Shown here in pieces: positions 54,118 through 64,000 of a stretch of 64,000 nucleotides of DNA (its first letter is position 1; each line of letters starts with the position of its first letter). The DNA is from Corynebacterium uberis. GTDB taxonomy: Bacteria > Actinomycetota > Actinomycetes > Mycobacteriales > Mycobacteriaceae. The notes beneath the pieces are model-generated. The model saw only the letters and a list, made by a program, of their open reading frames with translations, did no database searches and was not told the DNA's origin. The position numbers and the translations under genes are program-made. The stretch lies in NCBI RefSeq assembly GCF_020616335.1, contig NZ_CP085051.1:1054001-1118000 (forward strand). Reading direction: 5' to 3'.

Positions 54118-55143
54118 GTGACGGCAGGCTATGAGGATTCTCAGCGCGGGTGGGTGGCCATTCTGGGCGCCGGGTCGTGGGGCACAACGTTGGCCAAGGT
54201 TTTTGCGGACGCTGGCAATGAGGTGCGCCTGTGGGTGCGCCGGGAGGGCCTGGCGGCACGCATGGAGGCGACCCGCTGCAATGAGGACTACCTTCCGGGC
54301 ATCATCCTGCCGGACAAGGTGGGCATTACCACCGACGTGGAGCAGGCCTGTGCGCGTGCCGACGCCCTCGTGCTCGCCGTCCCCAGCCAAACCCTGCGCG
54401 CCAACCTGAAGGCCTGGCGGGAATTCTTCCCCGCGCAGGCCACGGTGGTCAGCGTGGCCAAGGGCGTGGAGGCCGGCACCGGCAAGCTGATGACCCAGGT
54501 CATCGAAGAAGCCGCCGGGATCGACCCGGCGCGCATCGCCGTGATCACCGGACCCAACCTGGCCAAGGAGATCGCCCTGGAACAACCCGCCGCCACGGTC
54601 GTGGCGTGCACCGACGCCGCCCGCGCCCAACGCCTCCAGCAGGCCCTGGCCACCGACTATCTGCGTCCCTATACCAACACCGATGTTATCGGCTGCGAGC
54701 TCGGCGGCTCGTGCAAGAACGTCATCGCCCTCGCATGCGGCATCGCCGCCGGCCGGGGCCTGGGGGAAAACTCCGCAGCCACGGTGATCACCCGCGGGCT
54801 GGCAGAGATCACCCGGCTGGGCCAGGCGCTCGGGGCGGATCCGCGAACATTTTCCGGGCTTGCCGGGCTGGGCGACCTGGTGGCCACGTGTTCGTTACCG
54901 CTGTCACGCAACCGGACCTTTGGCCAGTGCCTCGGCGCCGGCGGCACCCTGGACAGCGCTATGCAGGCCACTCACGGACAGGTCGCCGAGGGTGTGACAT
55001 CATCAAAGTCGGTATTCGAGCTTGCCCGCGCCCACGGGGTGGATATGCCCATGACGCAGGCCGTCTACGCCGTGTGCCACGAAGGAATGACCGTTGAGGA
55101 CATGATCGTCGCACTGATGGGGCGATCGAAGAAAGCTGAGTAG
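54118..55143 (+). CDS. gpsA: NAD(P)-dependent glycerol-3-phosphate dehydrogenase
   Basis: About 341 residues, makes sn-glycerol-3-phosphate for phospholipids. N-terminal dinucleotide motif [16 protein letters not shown], middle [11 protein letters not shown], and C-terminal [17 protein letters not shown] with the catalytic Lys and [14 protein letters not shown]. It ends in [11 protein letters not shown] as in C. glutamicum GpsA. The start is ambiguous between GTG 54106 and GTG 54118. Downstream ddl follows after 10 bp. Confidence 0.95.
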   Translation: MTAGYEDSQRGWVAILGAGSWGTTLAKVFADAGNEVRLWVRREGLAARMEATRCNEDYLPGIILPDKVGITTDVEQACARADALVLAVPSQTLRANLKAWREFFPAQATVVSVAKGVEAGTGKLMTQVIEEAAGIDPARIAVITGPNLAKEIALEQPAATVVACTDAARAQRLQQALATDYLRPYTNTDVIGCELGGSCKNVIALACGIAAGRGLGENSAATVITRGLAEITRLGQALGADPRTFSGLAGLGDLVATCSLPLSRNRTFGQCLGAGGTLDSAMQATHGQVAEGVTSSKSVFELARAHGVDMPMTQAVYAVCHEGMTVEDMIVALMGRSKKAE

Positions 55144-55153
55144 ATTTTCCACC

Positions 55154-56230
55154 ATGCCCCAAGACAGAATCCGCGTCGCCGTCATCTACGGCGGAATGAG
55201 CACGGAACACTCCATCTCCTGCATCTCCGCCGCCGCGGTGATGGGCCACCTCGACCGCGAAGTCTATGACGTCATCCCCGTCGGCATCACTGCCTCCGGG
55301 ACGTGGACCGTCGGCGTGGATGACCCCACCGCGGGCTGCGCGCCGGGCACCCTGCCGCAGGTCCCGGACGACGGCCAGGAGATCACCCTCAGCCCCGCCC
55401 CTGCGCGGCGCGGCCAGCTCTGCCACGCCGATGGCACGGTGTGGCAGCAGGTTGACGTCATCTTCCCCGTGTTGCACGGCCCCTTCGGTGAGGACGGCAC
55501 CATCCAGGGTCTCTTTGAGCTCTCCGGTGTGCCCTATGTGGGCAACGGGGTGCTGGCGTCTGCCTGCTCGATGGACAAGGAATACACCAAGAAGATCAGC
55601 GCCGCCGCGGGCCTGCCGGTCACCCCTGAGGTGGTGGTCCGAGACCGCGGGCAGCTCAGTGACAAGGACCAGCAGCGCCTGGGCCTGCCGGTCTTTGTCA
55701 AGCCTGCTCGCGGTGGGTCGTCCATCGGGGTATCCAAGGTCACGGATTGGTCCGCGGTCCCCGCCGCCATCGATGCTGCCCTGGCGGTGGACTCCAAGGC
55801 CATCGTCGAGGCCGAGGTGGTGGGCAAGGAGGTCGAGGTAGGGGTGTTGGAATACCCCGACGGCCGGGTGGTAGCCTCCGCGCCCGCCTTGCTGCAGGGC
55901 ACCGGGGACTCCCCGGAGGGCTTTTACGGCTTTGACACCAAGTACCTGGACAATGTGGTCTCCGCGCAGATTCCGGCAGATCTGCCGGATGAGACCATCC
56001 GCCAACTCCAGGAGATGGCGGTGCGCACCTTCCACGCCCTGGACTGCCGCGGCCTGGCGCGCGTGGACTTCTTTGTCACCGACTCGGGCCCAGTGCTCAA
56101 TGAGATCAACACTATGCCCGGATTCACCGCGGTGTCCATGTACCCGCAGGTGTTTGCGGCCGGCGGCGTGGACTACGCCCAGCTGTTGGACATCATGGTG
56201 CGCACGGCCCTTAACGCGCCGCGCCGGTAG
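55154..56230 (+). CDS. ddl: D-alanine--D-alanine ligase
   Basis: ATP-grasp ligase, 358 residues, producing D-Ala-D-Ala for peptidoglycan. N-terminal VIYGGMSTEHSISCISA, central GPFGEDGTIQGLFELSGVPYVG, KPARGGSSIGVSKV (Gly-rich loop) and metal-binding DFFVTDSGPVLNEINTMPGFT. ATG 55154 directly follows gpsA, the usual actinobacterial pair. The 3' end overlaps the convergent DUF3515 gene by 20 bp. Confidence 0.96.
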   Translation: MPQDRIRVAVIYGGMSTEHSISCISAAAVMGHLDREVYDVIPVGITASGTWTVGVDDPTAGCAPGTLPQVPDDGQEITLSPAPARRGQLCHADGTVWQQVDVIFPVLHGPFGEDGTIQGLFELSGVPYVGNGVLASACSMDKEYTKKISAAAGLPVTPEVVVRDRGQLSDKDQQRLGLPVFVKPARGGSSIGVSKVTDWSAVPAAIDAALAVDSKAIVEAEVVGKEVEVGVLEYPDGRVVASAPALLQGTGDSPEGFYGFDTKYLDNVVSAQIPADLPDETIRQLQEMAVRTFHALDCRGLARVDFFVTDSGPVLNEINTMPGFTAVSMYPQVFAAGGVDYAQLLDIMVRTALNAPRR

Positions 56231-57095
56231 CAGCCGCGTGCACCACGGCCCGCCCGATGCGCACCAGCGGCTCGTTGCCGGCGGCCGGGGAGGCAGCCAC
56301 CGCCAGGCCGGGGGAGCGGCCCACCGTGTAGGAGACCGCGCCCTGGGTAAACCAGGCGACGTCATCAACCTGTGTCAGGCGTACTCCCGGCTGGTAGGTG
56401 GGGGGAAGCTTCACTCCGCAGCGCGCGACAATGGGCTCGGTGGGGCGCGGGTCTGAGTCCGCGGCGGCCCACACCACGGTGGTGGGGTCGGTCTGGGTGG
56501 CGTTCATGACGCCGAGGTCGCGCGGCAAGGAGGCGAGCACCGCGGCGCAGCCTGCCGTATCCGGCGTGGCCACGTTGCTCAGCGGTGCCGGACCGGGGGC
56601 GCGCTCCACGCGCGCCATCGCGCCGAGGGCGGCGCTGAGGTCCGCGGTGGGATCCTGCGCGGCGGTTACCGCCACCACCTGGCTGCGGTCAACCGCATAC
56701 CACGTCGCCCGGGAGGAGTCCGTGGGATCGGCGATGGTCAGCCAGCGCACCGGCTGGCTGCCGTGGGCGGCGACGTCGTGGGTGGGCATCAAGGCGGTGT
56801 ATTGGGGAGGAACCTCCACGCCGCAGCGCAGGGTGGTCTCGCTTCCCCAGGCGGCCGCTCCGGCGGGTGCGGGGTCGGCCAGCGCGGAGCGGGGGTGGCC
56901 GGTGACGGTGCGGGGGAGGGCGTCGAGAAGCTGTGTGCACTCCTGGCTGTCCGCCCCCGGCGCGTCCACGTCGGCCAGGGAGACCGGCTGGTTGGACACC
57001 ACCCGGGCGCCGATGATCACCCCGGCGACCATGGCTAAGGCGAGGGCAAGGGACAGGTAGATTGGCCACCGGCTAAATTTGTCACCATCGCGCAT
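56211..57095 (-). CDS. membrane-anchored protein with two DUF3515-like domains
   Basis: 294 residues. One N-terminal membrane anchor (residues 9-31, WPIYLSLALALAMVAGVIIG) is followed by two similar extracytoplasmic units: residues ~50-140 (CTQLLDALPRTV...LRCGVEVPPQY...WYAVDRSQVV) and ~180-275 (CAAVLASLPRDL...ARCGVKLPPTY...WFTQGAVSYTVGRS). Each has two Cys, an Ala-Trp-Gly/Ala stretch and an RCGV motif. DUF3515 proteins normally carry one such unit; here it appears duplicated. Its conserved place next to ddl and thiL is typical for actinobacteria; the function is unknown, possibly cell-wall related. Confidence 0.78.
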   Translation of the reverse strand: MRDGDKFSRWPIYLSLALALAMVAGVIIGARVVSNQPVSLADVDAPGADSQECTQLLDALPRTVTGHPRSALADPAPAGAAAWGSETTLRCGVEVPPQYTALMPTHDVAAHGSQPVRWLTIADPTDSSRATWYAVDRSQVVAVTAAQDPTADLSAALGAMARVERAPGPAPLSNVATPDTAGCAAVLASLPRDLGVMNATQTDPTTVVWAAADSDPRPTEPIVARCGVKLPPTYQPGVRLTQVDDVAWFTQGAVSYTVGRSPGLAVAASPAAGNEPLVRIGRAVVHAAATGAAR

Positions 57096-57124
57096 GGCGT
57101 TTCATTCTAGTGAAAGGACGTGGC

Positions 57125-58084
57125 ATGCCCACCATCGGTGAGCTAGGCGAACATGAGGTCATCCGCCGCATCCGGGCCCTGGCCCCCAGCCCAGTTAACG
57201 GAGACGACGCCGCCGTCCTGCCCGTGGGCTCCACCAACTCACGCACCGTGGTGGCAACGGACACGCTGGTCCAAGACCGCCACTTCCGGCTCGACTGGTC
57301 GTCTCCCCACGACATTGGCGTGAAAGCAGTGACCCAAAACTGCGCAGACATTGAGGCGATGGGGGCGCGTGCCACCGCCGTTCTGCTCGCGCTCAGCGCC
57401 CCGCCGACCACCCCGATGGACCTGGTTGCCGGCATTGTCACCGGGATGCATGATGCGCTCGGCGCCTACCCCGCCCAGCTCGTCGGCGGCGACCTGACCA
57501 CCGCGCCCACCCTGATCCTCGGGGTGACTGCCGTGGGCAGCCTGGGCGGCAACCTTCCCGCCCTGGGGCTCGACCGCGCCCGCCCCGGCCAGACCCTGGT
57601 GGCCACCGGGACAATCGGATACTCGGCCGCCGGATTGGACCTGCTGCGCGCCTATGGTCCCCACGACTTTCCCCCAGAGTTTGAGGAGCTGCGCCGGGCG
57701 CACTGCGCTCCGGTCCTGTGGCCTGGGCGTGGGATGATGGCGCGCGCCACCGGGGCGACCGGGGCCACCGACAACTCTGACGGCCTGCTGGCAGACGTGG
57801 GTCACCTCGCGCGCGAATCCGGCGTGGACATTGATCTCGACGCCGCCGCCCTCGCCCCCGATGACCTGCTCACCGCGGCGGCGGACCTGCTCAGCTGCGA
57901 CCCCTGGGACTGGATCCTCGGCGGGGGAGAAGACCACACCATCCTGGCTACCACCGCCGCCGCCATCCCCTCGGGCTTCCGCAAACTAGGAACAGTCGGC
58001 CGCCCCCGCACCGCCGGCACCCCCGGGGCCGTCACCATCTCCGGTCAGGACCCGCAGCCCCACACCGGGTGGGTAAGCTTCTAA
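57125..58084 (+). CDS. thiL: thiamine-monophosphate kinase
   Basis: 319 residues, PurM/ThiL fold, phosphorylates thiamine monophosphate to the active cofactor diphosphate. N-terminal [10 protein letters not shown] (ATP/Mg), [16 protein letters not shown] and [18 protein letters not shown]. Middle [11 protein letters not shown]-terminal [17 protein letters not shown] and the [10 protein letters not shown] motif. ATG 57125 follows AAAGGACG. ung starts 4 bp after the stop, so a cluster thiL-ung-fakA-recG is formed. Confidence 0.93.
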   Translation: MPTIGELGEHEVIRRIRALAPSPVNGDDAAVLPVGSTNSRTVVATDTLVQDRHFRLDWSSPHDIGVKAVTQNCADIEAMGARATAVLLALSAPPTTPMDLVAGIVTGMHDALGAYPAQLVGGDLTTAPTLILGVTAVGSLGGNLPALGLDRARPGQTLVATGTIGYSAAGLDLLRAYGPHDFPPEFEELRRAHCAPVLWPGRGMMARATGATGATDNSDGLLADVGHLARESGVDIDLDAAALAPDDLLTAAADLLSCDPWDWILGGGEDHTILATTAAAIPSGFRKLGTVGRPRTAGTPGAVTISGQDPQPHTGWVSF

Positions 58085-58088
58085 TACC

Positions 58089-58751
58089 ATGAACCTTCCC
58101 GTCCACGAATCCTGGAAGCCGGCGCTCGCCCCCGTCGAAGACGCCATCCACCGGATGGGGGATTTTCTCCGGGAAGAAAACCGCCGCGGGGGATACCTGC
58201 CTGCCGGCCACGACGTGCTGCGCGTCTTTAGCTACCCCTTCGATGAGGTCAAGGTGGTCATCATCGGCCAAGACCCCTATCCCACCCCCGGCCACGCCAT
58301 GGGGCTGTCCTTTTCCACTCAGCCCGGGGTCCGGCCCCTCCCGCGCAGTCTGGCCAACATCTTCACCGAGCTGTCCGACGACCTGCACATCCCGCGCCCC
58401 GTCGACGGCGACCTGACCCCGTGGTCACGCCAGGGTGTGGCCCTGTTCAACAGGGTTCTTACCGTCGCCCCCGGCAAGGCCGGATCCCACCGGGGCAAAG
58501 GCTGGGAGGAGATCACCCAAGCCGCGCTCAGCGCCCTTGATGCCCGCGGCCTGCCCCTTGTGGCCATCCTGTGGGGCCGAGCCGCCCAATCCGCCCGGCC
58601 CTTCCTGCCCCACGCCCAGTGCATCGAGTCCCCCCACCCCTCGCCGCTGTCTGCCAGCCGCGGATTCTTTGGCTCCCGGCCCTTCAGCCGCGCCAACCAG
58701 CTGCTCACCGAACAGGGCGCACAGCCCATCGACTGGCGGTTGCCGTGCTAA
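58089..58751 (+). CDS. ung: uracil-DNA glycosylase, family 1
   Basis: 220 residues, removes uracil from DNA. The catalytic water-activating loop [17 protein letters not shown] (Asp62) and the minor-groove loop [13 protein letters not shown] (His near residue 183) are intact, which mark family-1 UDG. Starts 4 bp after thiL; its stop overlaps the GTG start of the next gene. Confidence 0.96.
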   Translation: MNLPVHESWKPALAPVEDAIHRMGDFLREENRRGGYLPAGHDVLRVFSYPFDEVKVVIIGQDPYPTPGHAMGLSFSTQPGVRPLPRSLANIFTELSDDLHIPRPVDGDLTPWSRQGVALFNRVLTVAPGKAGSHRGKGWEEITQAALSALDARGLPLVAILWGRAAQSARPFLPHAQCIESPHPSPLSASRGFFGSRPFSRANQLLTEQGAQPIDWRLPC

Positions 58752-60073
58752 CCGGGCCCGAGTTACTCCAGCGGGCGCGCCACGCCCACGCGGAGCTGAC
58801 CCAGCACGCCGCGGAGCTCAACGCGCTCAACGTTTTTCCCATTGCTGACGGCGATACGGGCGATAACATGCTGGCCACCATGGCCGCGGCCCTCCAGGCG
58901 GCCGACGCCGCCACCGCGGCCGCGAGCGCTGCGGGGGCGACGCCATCCGCGCCCGAGGTCGCCCGCGCGCTGGCGACCGGGGCGGTGCGTGGCGCGCGGG
59001 GCAACTCCGGGATGGTGCTCAGCCAGGTATTGCGCGCCGTGGCAGAGGCCGTAGTAGAGGGCCACGACCCGGCCGCGGGGCTGGCCCGCAGCGTCGAGTT
59101 TGTCACCGAAGCGCTGGCAGACCCCGTCGAGGGAACGGGCTTAAGCGTTCTGCGCGCGGCTGCCACAGCCCCGGCGGGCGCCCCGCTGGCCGCGGCCGAT
59201 CACGCCCTGCGCGACACCGCCCGGCAGCTGCCGGCGCTGGGTGGGCGCATCGACGCCGGCGCCTGGGGCCTGGTGCTCGTGCTCAAGGCGCTGCTGGGGC
59301 CGGACACCCTGGACCCCACCACGGGAGGGGCTGCCGGCGCCGCGGGACAGCGCACGCCGGAGGCGTGGACCAGCCACGCACCCCACGCCGGGCAGGCCTA
59401 CCTGGAGGTCATGTTCTACTTCCAGGGTGCAGAGGAGACCATCCAGCGCCTCGAGCAGGCGCTGTGCGCCATGGGCCAGGCGCTCGTTGTCGCACGGACG
59501 GGGGACAGCGCGGCCCAGGTGCACATTCACACCCACCAGGCAGGACGCGTCATTGAGGAGGCCTTTGGCCTGGGCGAGGTCAGCGATATTCGCATCGAGG
59601 TCCTGCCGCTAACCCAGCGCCCGGCGCTTGTCGCCGCGGCGCCACGCGGGTCTGTTGCCCGCCTGTTTGCGGAGGCCGGCGCGGAGGTCATCGACCCCGG
59701 GCAGCGCCCGCGGCCGGACGCAATCTACCTGCCCAACGGGCTGGGACACACCGCGCAGGAGGACTCCCAGCTCGTCGTGCCCACCGAAAGCCTGGTGGAA
59801 GGCATCGCCGCGGTGGCGGTGTTTAACCCGCAGTTACCCGCCGCGCAGGCTGCGGCGGTGATGCGGGAGACCGCCGCGGGAGTGCGCGTGGCTCGGGTGG
59901 AGGACGTCGATAAGCTTGATGCAACCGCACGCGGGCTGCTGCGCCCCGGCGACGAGCTCATGACCATCCTCGTGCGCCCCGACGTGGCGGTAGAATTGTC
60001 TGACCTGGGAGTAGAAACCACCGTCTATCCCGCGGACAATCTAGATTCGGTGGCGCAGATCGGGGTGGAATAG
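58745..60073 (+). CDS. DhaL/DAK2-domain protein, FakA-like fatty acid kinase catalytic subunit
   Basis: 442 residues beginning at GTG 58745, overlapping ung by 7 bases. The DhaL kinase domain (residues 1-190) has [14 protein letters not shown] (metal-binding Asp residues) and [19 protein letters not shown]. The middle part (about 220-320) resembles FakA_M ([21 protein letters not shown]), and the C-terminal part is DegV-like ([25 protein letters not shown]). FakA works with FakB (DegV family) to phosphorylate fatty acids; no FakB is in the window. It is shorter than the roughly 550 residues usual in Firmicutes. Placement before recG is typical. Confidence 0.85.
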   Translation: MLTGPELLQRARHAHAELTQHAAELNALNVFPIADGDTGDNMLATMAAALQAADAATAAASAAGATPSAPEVARALATGAVRGARGNSGMVLSQVLRAVAEAVVEGHDPAAGLARSVEFVTEALADPVEGTGLSVLRAAATAPAGAPLAAADHALRDTARQLPALGGRIDAGAWGLVLVLKALLGPDTLDPTTGGAAGAAGQRTPEAWTSHAPHAGQAYLEVMFYFQGAEETIQRLEQALCAMGQALVVARTGDSAAQVHIHTHQAGRVIEEAFGLGEVSDIRIEVLPLTQRPALVAAAPRGSVARLFAEAGAEVIDPGQRPRPDAIYLPNGLGHTAQEDSQLVVPTESLVEGIAAVAVFNPQLPAAQAAAVMRETAAGVRVARVEDVDKLDATARGLLRPGDELMTILVRPDVAVELSDLGVETTVYPADNLDSVAQIGVE

Positions 60074-60077
60074 TTCA

Positions 60078-62171
60078 ATGTTGGGGTTTCGTGATACCCG
60101 CGACCTCGCGGAGGTTCTTCCGGCCAAAGAATGGCGAGCCATGAAAAAGAACCTGGGGGTAGACACCTGCCAGGACCTTATCGACTGGCTGCCCCGGACC
60201 TACTCGCGCAACGGCGCGCAGGTGGGAATCACCGACGCCACCGAGGGCGAACTGGTCACCTGCATCGGACACGTCGTTGACGTTTCCGCCCACCGCGCCA
60301 AAAACGGGGTGTACATCACCGAGGTCACCATCGACGACGGCCAATCGCGCATCCGCGCCACCTTCTTTCGCAGCACCTGGATCCAACGTGCCCTGCCCCG
60401 GGGAACGCGCGCGATGTTTTCCGGCAAGGTGAAAAAGTTCCGGGGGCAGGTCAGCCTCCAACACCCCTCCTACCTCACCCTGCCGGACGCACCCACCGCC
60501 TACACCGGTGCCGCCACGGTGACGGACATGTTCCGCTACGAACCCGGCGACGACGTCGCCCAGGCCCTCGCGCAGCGCGAATACATTCCCATCTACCCCA
60601 TCCGCGCCAAAGCAACCTCCTGGCGCATCATGGAAGCGGTAGACACCGTCCTGGAGACCCTGCCGCCCGTGCCGGAGCCCCTCGACTTCGCCCCCGCAGA
60701 CCTGCCCACTTTCGACGCCGCCCTGCGCGGCATCCACCACCCCGGCCCGGAAGGGCCGGACCCGCACCTGCGCCGCTGGAAATACAACGAGGCCTTCGCG
60801 CTGGCCTGCGTCATGGCCCTGCGCCGGGCAGATACTGACCACCGGCGCGCCCACCCCTGCCCGCCGGCAGAATCCGGGGCGCGCGCCGAACTGCTCGCCG
60901 ACCTGCCCTACGAGCTCACCGACGGGCAGCGCGCCGTGCTCGAAGAAATCAGCGCGGATCTTACCCACACCCGGCCCATGACCCGCCTGCTGCAAGGCGA
61001 AGTCGGCTCCGGGAAAACCATCGTCGCCCTCGCCGCCATGCTCCAGGCAGTCGACGCCGGCTACCAATGCGCCTTCCTGGCACCCACCGAAGTGCTCGCC
61101 GCCCAGCACGCCGCCACTCTGCGCGACCTGCTCGGCGACCTCGACGTCACCGTCGTGGTGCTCACCGGCTCCCTGCGCACCAAGCAGCGCCAGCAGGTGC
61201 TCCTGGACATCGTCGCCGGCAACGCCGACATCGTCGTGGGCACCCACGCGCTCTTCCAAGACACCGTCGAGTTCTTTGGCCTTGGGCTCGTGGTGGTCGA
61301 CGAACAACACCGCTTCGGGGTCGAACAGCGCGAAAGACTCCGGCTCAAAGGCGCAAGCACCACCCCACACCTGCTGGTCATGACCGCCACCCCCATACCC
61401 CGCACCGTGGCCATGACAGTCTTCGGAGACCTGTCCGTATCCACCCTGCGCCAACTTCCCGGCGGCCGCCGCCCCGTGCACACCTACGCCGTTCCGGTGG
61501 ACAAGCCCGCCTGGCTGGAACGCACCTGGGTGCGCATCCGCGAAGAAGTGGCCAAAGGCCGGCAATGCTACATCGTCTGCCCCCACATCGACGGCCCAGG
61601 TGGCGTCCTTGACGTCGCCGAACAGGTCCTTCCCGAACTCCGCGTGGCACCCCTGCACGGGCGCATGTCCGCCGAAGAAAAAGAAGACACCATGCGCCGC
61701 TTCGCCGACGGTGACATCGACGTCCTGGTCTCCACCACCGTCATCGAAGTCGGGGTGGATGTGCCCAACGCCACCGTCATGATGATCATGGAAGCCGAGC
61801 GCTTTGGCATCTCCCAACTCCACCAGCTCCGCGGGCGCGTAGGCCGCGGCGGCCACGAATCCCTGTGCTTTTTGTGCTCAGCCTCCCAGGACCCCCACGT
61901 CCACCGCCGCCTCAACGCCGTCGTGGCCACCACCGACGGCTTCCGGCTTGCCGAACAAGACCTCCTGCTGCGCCAAGAAGGCGACATCCTGGGCACCGCC
62001 CAGTCCGGCACCGAACGCAGCGTCAAGGTCCTCGACGTCCTCGCCGACGCCGATCTCATCGAACAAGCCAACCGCGACGCCGCCGCACTCGTCCAGCGCA
62101 ACCGCGCCCTCGCCCAACGCTGCGCCGCCGAAATCGCCCCGGATGAACAGGAATTCCTCGACAAAAGCTAA
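60078..62171 (+). CDS. recG: ATP-dependent DNA helicase RecG
   Basis: 697 residues, remodels stalled forks and recombination intermediates. OB-fold wedge domain in the first 200 residues (GELVTCIGHVVDVS), Walker A at about 310 (LQGEVGSGKTIVALAAM), Walker B DEQH (VVVDEQHRFGVEQRERL), motif III TATPIPRT, motif VI QLRGRVGRGGHESLC and C-terminal RQEGDILGTAQSG. ATG 60078 follows 4 bp after the FakA-like gene. Confidence 0.96.
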   Translation: MLGFRDTRDLAEVLPAKEWRAMKKNLGVDTCQDLIDWLPRTYSRNGAQVGITDATEGELVTCIGHVVDVSAHRAKNGVYITEVTIDDGQSRIRATFFRSTWIQRALPRGTRAMFSGKVKKFRGQVSLQHPSYLTLPDAPTAYTGAATVTDMFRYEPGDDVAQALAQREYIPIYPIRAKATSWRIMEAVDTVLETLPPVPEPLDFAPADLPTFDAALRGIHHPGPEGPDPHLRRWKYNEAFALACVMALRRADTDHRRAHPCPPAESGARAELLADLPYELTDGQRAVLEEISADLTHTRPMTRLLQGEVGSGKTIVALAAMLQAVDAGYQCAFLAPTEVLAAQHAATLRDLLGDLDVTVVVLTGSLRTKQRQQVLLDIVAGNADIVVGTHALFQDTVEFFGLGLVVVDEQHRFGVEQRERLRLKGASTTPHLLVMTATPIPRTVAMTVFGDLSVSTLRQLPGGRRPVHTYAVPVDKPAWLERTWVRIREEVAKGRQCYIVCPHIDGPGGVLDVAEQVLPELRVAPLHGRMSAEEKEDTMRRFADGDIDVLVSTTVIEVGVDVPNATVMMIMEAERFGISQLHQLRGRVGRGGHESLCFLCSASQDPHVHRRLNAVVATTDGFRLAEQDLLLRQEGDILGTAQSGTERSVKVLDVLADADLIEQANRDAAALVQRNRALAQRCAAEIAPDEQEFLDKS

Positions 62172-62181
62172 TCTTGGCGTC

Positions 62182-62760
62182 ATGGCACGCATCATCTCCG
62201 GCCACGCCCGTGGCCGCAAGCTCAAAGTCCCACCGGAAGGAACCCGCCCCACCTCCGACCGCGCCAAGGAAGGCCTCTTCTCCTCCCTCCAAGTCCGCTT
62301 CGGCTTCGGAGGACGCACCGTCCTCGACCTCTTCGCAGGATCCGGGGCCCTGGGACTCGAAGCACTCTCCCGCGGAGCACAATCCGTTGTGCTTGTCGAC
62401 GCCGCCCGCGCCGCCACCGCAATCATCCGCCACAATGCGCACACCGTCGGCCTTCCCGGCGTGACCATCGAAGAAGCCGTCGCCTCCACCTACGTCGCCC
62501 GCGCGCCGCACAATCACTTTGACATGGTGCTTGCCGACCCTCCCTACGACCTCGATGACACCGCCATCGCAGAGATGGTGCGCGCACTCATCCCCACCCT
62601 GCGCCCCGGGGCCGTCGTGGTCATCGAGCGCCACAAAGACTCCGCGCCCACCGACTGGCCCGACACCCTGGTACCCACCACCCAGAAACTCAAGAAACGA
62701 ACCTACGGCATCGCCCGCATGGACATGGCCGTCTACACCCCCGAAGAGGCAGAACAATGA
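62182..62760 (+). CDS. rsmD: 16S rRNA (guanine966-N2)-methyltransferase
   Basis: 192 residues, modifies G966 of 16S rRNA. N-terminal MARIISGHARGRKLKVPPEG and RPTSDRAKEGLFSSL, SAM-binding VLDLFAGSGALGLEALSRGA and catalytic DPPYDL near residue 120. Its TGA overlaps the ATG of coaD (ATGA), the classical rsmD-coaD pair. Confidence 0.95.
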   Translation: MARIISGHARGRKLKVPPEGTRPTSDRAKEGLFSSLQVRFGFGGRTVLDLFAGSGALGLEALSRGAQSVVLVDAARAATAIIRHNAHTVGLPGVTIEEAVASTYVARAPHNHFDMVLADPPYDLDDTAIAEMVRALIPTLRPGAVVVIERHKDSAPTDWPDTLVPTTQKLKKRTYGIARMDMAVYTPEEAEQ

Positions 62761-63239
62761 AGGTCGTATGCCCCGGATCCTTCGACCCGATCACCATGGG
62801 CCACGTCGACGTCATCGAACGCGCAGCCGCCCACTTTGATCAAGTCACCGTGCTGGTCACCGCCAACCCCAACAAAAACACCGGACTATTCACCGTGCCC
62901 GAGCGCGTGGAACTCATCCACGACAGCATCGACCACCTGCCCAACGTGGTGGTCGACTCCTGGGGCGGGCTCCTCGTCGACTACACCAGCGCCCACCGCA
63001 TCACCGCCCTGGTCAAAGGCCTGCGCTCCTCGCTGGACTATGACTACGAACTGCCCATGGCACAAATGAACCGCCGACTCTCCGGCGTGGACACCTTCTT
63101 CCTGCCCACCAACGAAAAATACGGCTACGTCTCATCCACCCTGTGCAAGGAAGTCGACCGCTACGGCGGAGACCTCAGCGGACTGCTTCCCGCCCACGTC
63201 ATCGCGGCGATGAAAGCCAAACGGCAGGAAACCCGCTAA
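62757..63239 (+). CDS. coaD: phosphopantetheine adenylyltransferase
   Basis: 160 residues, fourth step of coenzyme A synthesis. Nucleotidyl-transferase motif CPGSFDPITMGHVDVIERA at the start, then VLVTANPNKNTGLF, GLRSSLDYDYELPMAQMNRRL and the C-terminal YGYVSSTLCKEV. Length is standard. Confidence 0.96.
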   Translation: MKVVCPGSFDPITMGHVDVIERAAAHFDQVTVLVTANPNKNTGLFTVPERVELIHDSIDHLPNVVVDSWGGLLVDYTSAHRITALVKGLRSSLDYDYELPMAQMNRRLSGVDTFFLPTNEKYGYVSSTLCKEVDRYGGDLSGLLPAHVIAAMKAKRQETR

Positions 63240-63998
63240 GTGACGGCGCTGACCATCCTCATCATCGCCGGGGCCGTCGCCCTCGGCGCATGCTCGCAAC
63301 GCGCCTCCGGCATGGGCATGGGCATAGTCGGCGGGCCCATCGTCAGCCTGGTACTCGGACCCGCGACCGGAATCCTGGTCATCAACGTCATCGCCTGCGT
63401 CAACGCCATCATCCTGACCTGGGGTGCGCGCCGGGAAGTCTCCTGGAAGCGATTCGGGCTCATCGCTTCCATGCTCATCGTGGGGGCAATCCCGGGGGCG
63501 TGGCTGGTCAGATCGGCCAACCCGGCCCTCCTGCAGGTACTCGTGGGCCTGGCAGTCCTTGCTGCCCTAGGTTTGGTCACCTGGGGCGCGCGGCTCGTGC
63601 CCACCCCGCGCGGGCCCGTCCCAGCCCTGTGCGCCGGGGCAATCGGCGGCTTCATGAACACCCTGGCTGGCGTGGCCGGGCCAGCCATTACTGTCTACGC
63701 CCAGGCCGCCCGCTGGCCTCATGTGATGTATGCGGCCACGCTCCAGCCGATATTTATGGTCTCCGGGCTGCTCTCCGTGGTGGTCAAGACCGTCGGCGGC
63801 GCAGGCAGCCTGGCGGATGTCAGCCTGTGGCTATGGCCCGCGGCTGCTGTGGGGATGGTGGCCGGTATCGCCGCCGGGCGTGCCGTGGCAGGAAGGATCA
63901 CCCACGCGGTAGCCCATCGCGCCGCGCTGACCCTGGCCGTCGCGGGGGCCGGAGCGGTGGTGGTCAGGGGAGCCCTGGCCTGGTGGGCCGGAGTATAG
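63240..63998 (+). CDS. TSUP-family permease (TauE/SafE-like)
   Basis: 252 residues, about eight membrane spans, starting at GTG 63240 directly after the coaD stop. Typical TSUP repeats: GMGMGIVGGPIVSLVLGP and, in the second half, GGFMNTLAGVAGPAITVYAQ, then a paired last repeat. Such proteins export sulfite or organosulfonates or import related anions; the substrate is not inferable. Its end is 2 bp from the window edge, and the TAG at 63996-63998 is visible, so the gene is complete. Confidence 0.85.
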   Translation: MTALTILIIAGAVALGACSQRASGMGMGIVGGPIVSLVLGPATGILVINVIACVNAIILTWGARREVSWKRFGLIASMLIVGAIPGAWLVRSANPALLQVLVGLAVLAALGLVTWGARLVPTPRGPVPALCAGAIGGFMNTLAGVAGPAITVYAQAARWPHVMYAATLQPIFMVSGLLSVVVKTVGGAGSLADVSLWLWPAAAVGMVAGIAAGRAVAGRITHAVAHRAALTLAVAGAGAVVVRGALAWWAGV

Positions 63999-64000
63999 GA

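Overview
This window is a stretch of high-GC actinobacterial chromosome that I place in Corynebacterium. The best evidence is gene content and order. A run ilvD, small PH-domain protein, mscCG-type channel, ilvL leader, ilvB, ilvN, ilvC, then serA, leuB, an oxaloacetate decarboxylase-like FAH protein, gltX, tRNA-Gln/tRNA-Glu, ltbR, leuC, leuD follows the order I recall for C. glutamicum. The divergent lysE/lysG pair is also a corynebacterial hallmark. The species cannot be named from what is visible.

Layout. 1-2453: remnant of a three-gene ABC exporter; the ATPase and first permease carry frameshift and stop lesions, the third gene is open. 2465-6808: gatB and two tandem YkvI-like membrane proteins. 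6815-10396: two-component system divergent from a MacB/FtsX-type ABC transporter, with a palindrome between them. 10406-16722: aldo/keto reductase, lysE/lysG, a glutathionyl-hydroquinone-reductase-like protein, a DoxX protein and a GT87 mannosyltransferase. 16722-21695: siderophore/iron ABC system with two tandem binding lipoproteins and a DtxR-like half site. 21698-29505: branched-chain amino acid genes and the MscCG-like channel. 29576-44933: cation efflux protein, DUF262 protein, large orphan lipoprotein, serA, YbjN-like protein, leuB, antiporter, FAH protein, methyltransferase, hydrolase, isochorismate synthase, gltX. 45117-49000: the most accessory-looking part: tRNA-Gln, two nearly identical tRNA-Glu/terminator copies bracketing an Mrr restriction enzyme and a malic enzyme, then an orphan secreted protein and a small membrane protein. 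49000-63998: esterase, ltbR, leuCD, MutT1-like NUDIX, gpsA, ddl, duplicated DUF3515 protein, thiL, ung, FakA-like, recG, rsmD, coaD and a TSUP permease.

Together the window covers much of branched-chain amino acid synthesis (ilvBNCD, leuBCD) with visible candidate control elements: a 15-residue Ile/Leu/Val-rich leader peptide, a palindrome over the ilvC promoter and a shared motif at leuB and leuC. It also holds amino-acid export (LysE, MscCG) and DtxR-type iron uptake.

The most unusual signal is a 13-mer, GGCGTCGATAAGC. It occurs 8 times exactly and at least 13 more times with one mismatch, in both orientations, in two coding frames and once between genes. That looks like selection on DNA rather than on protein.
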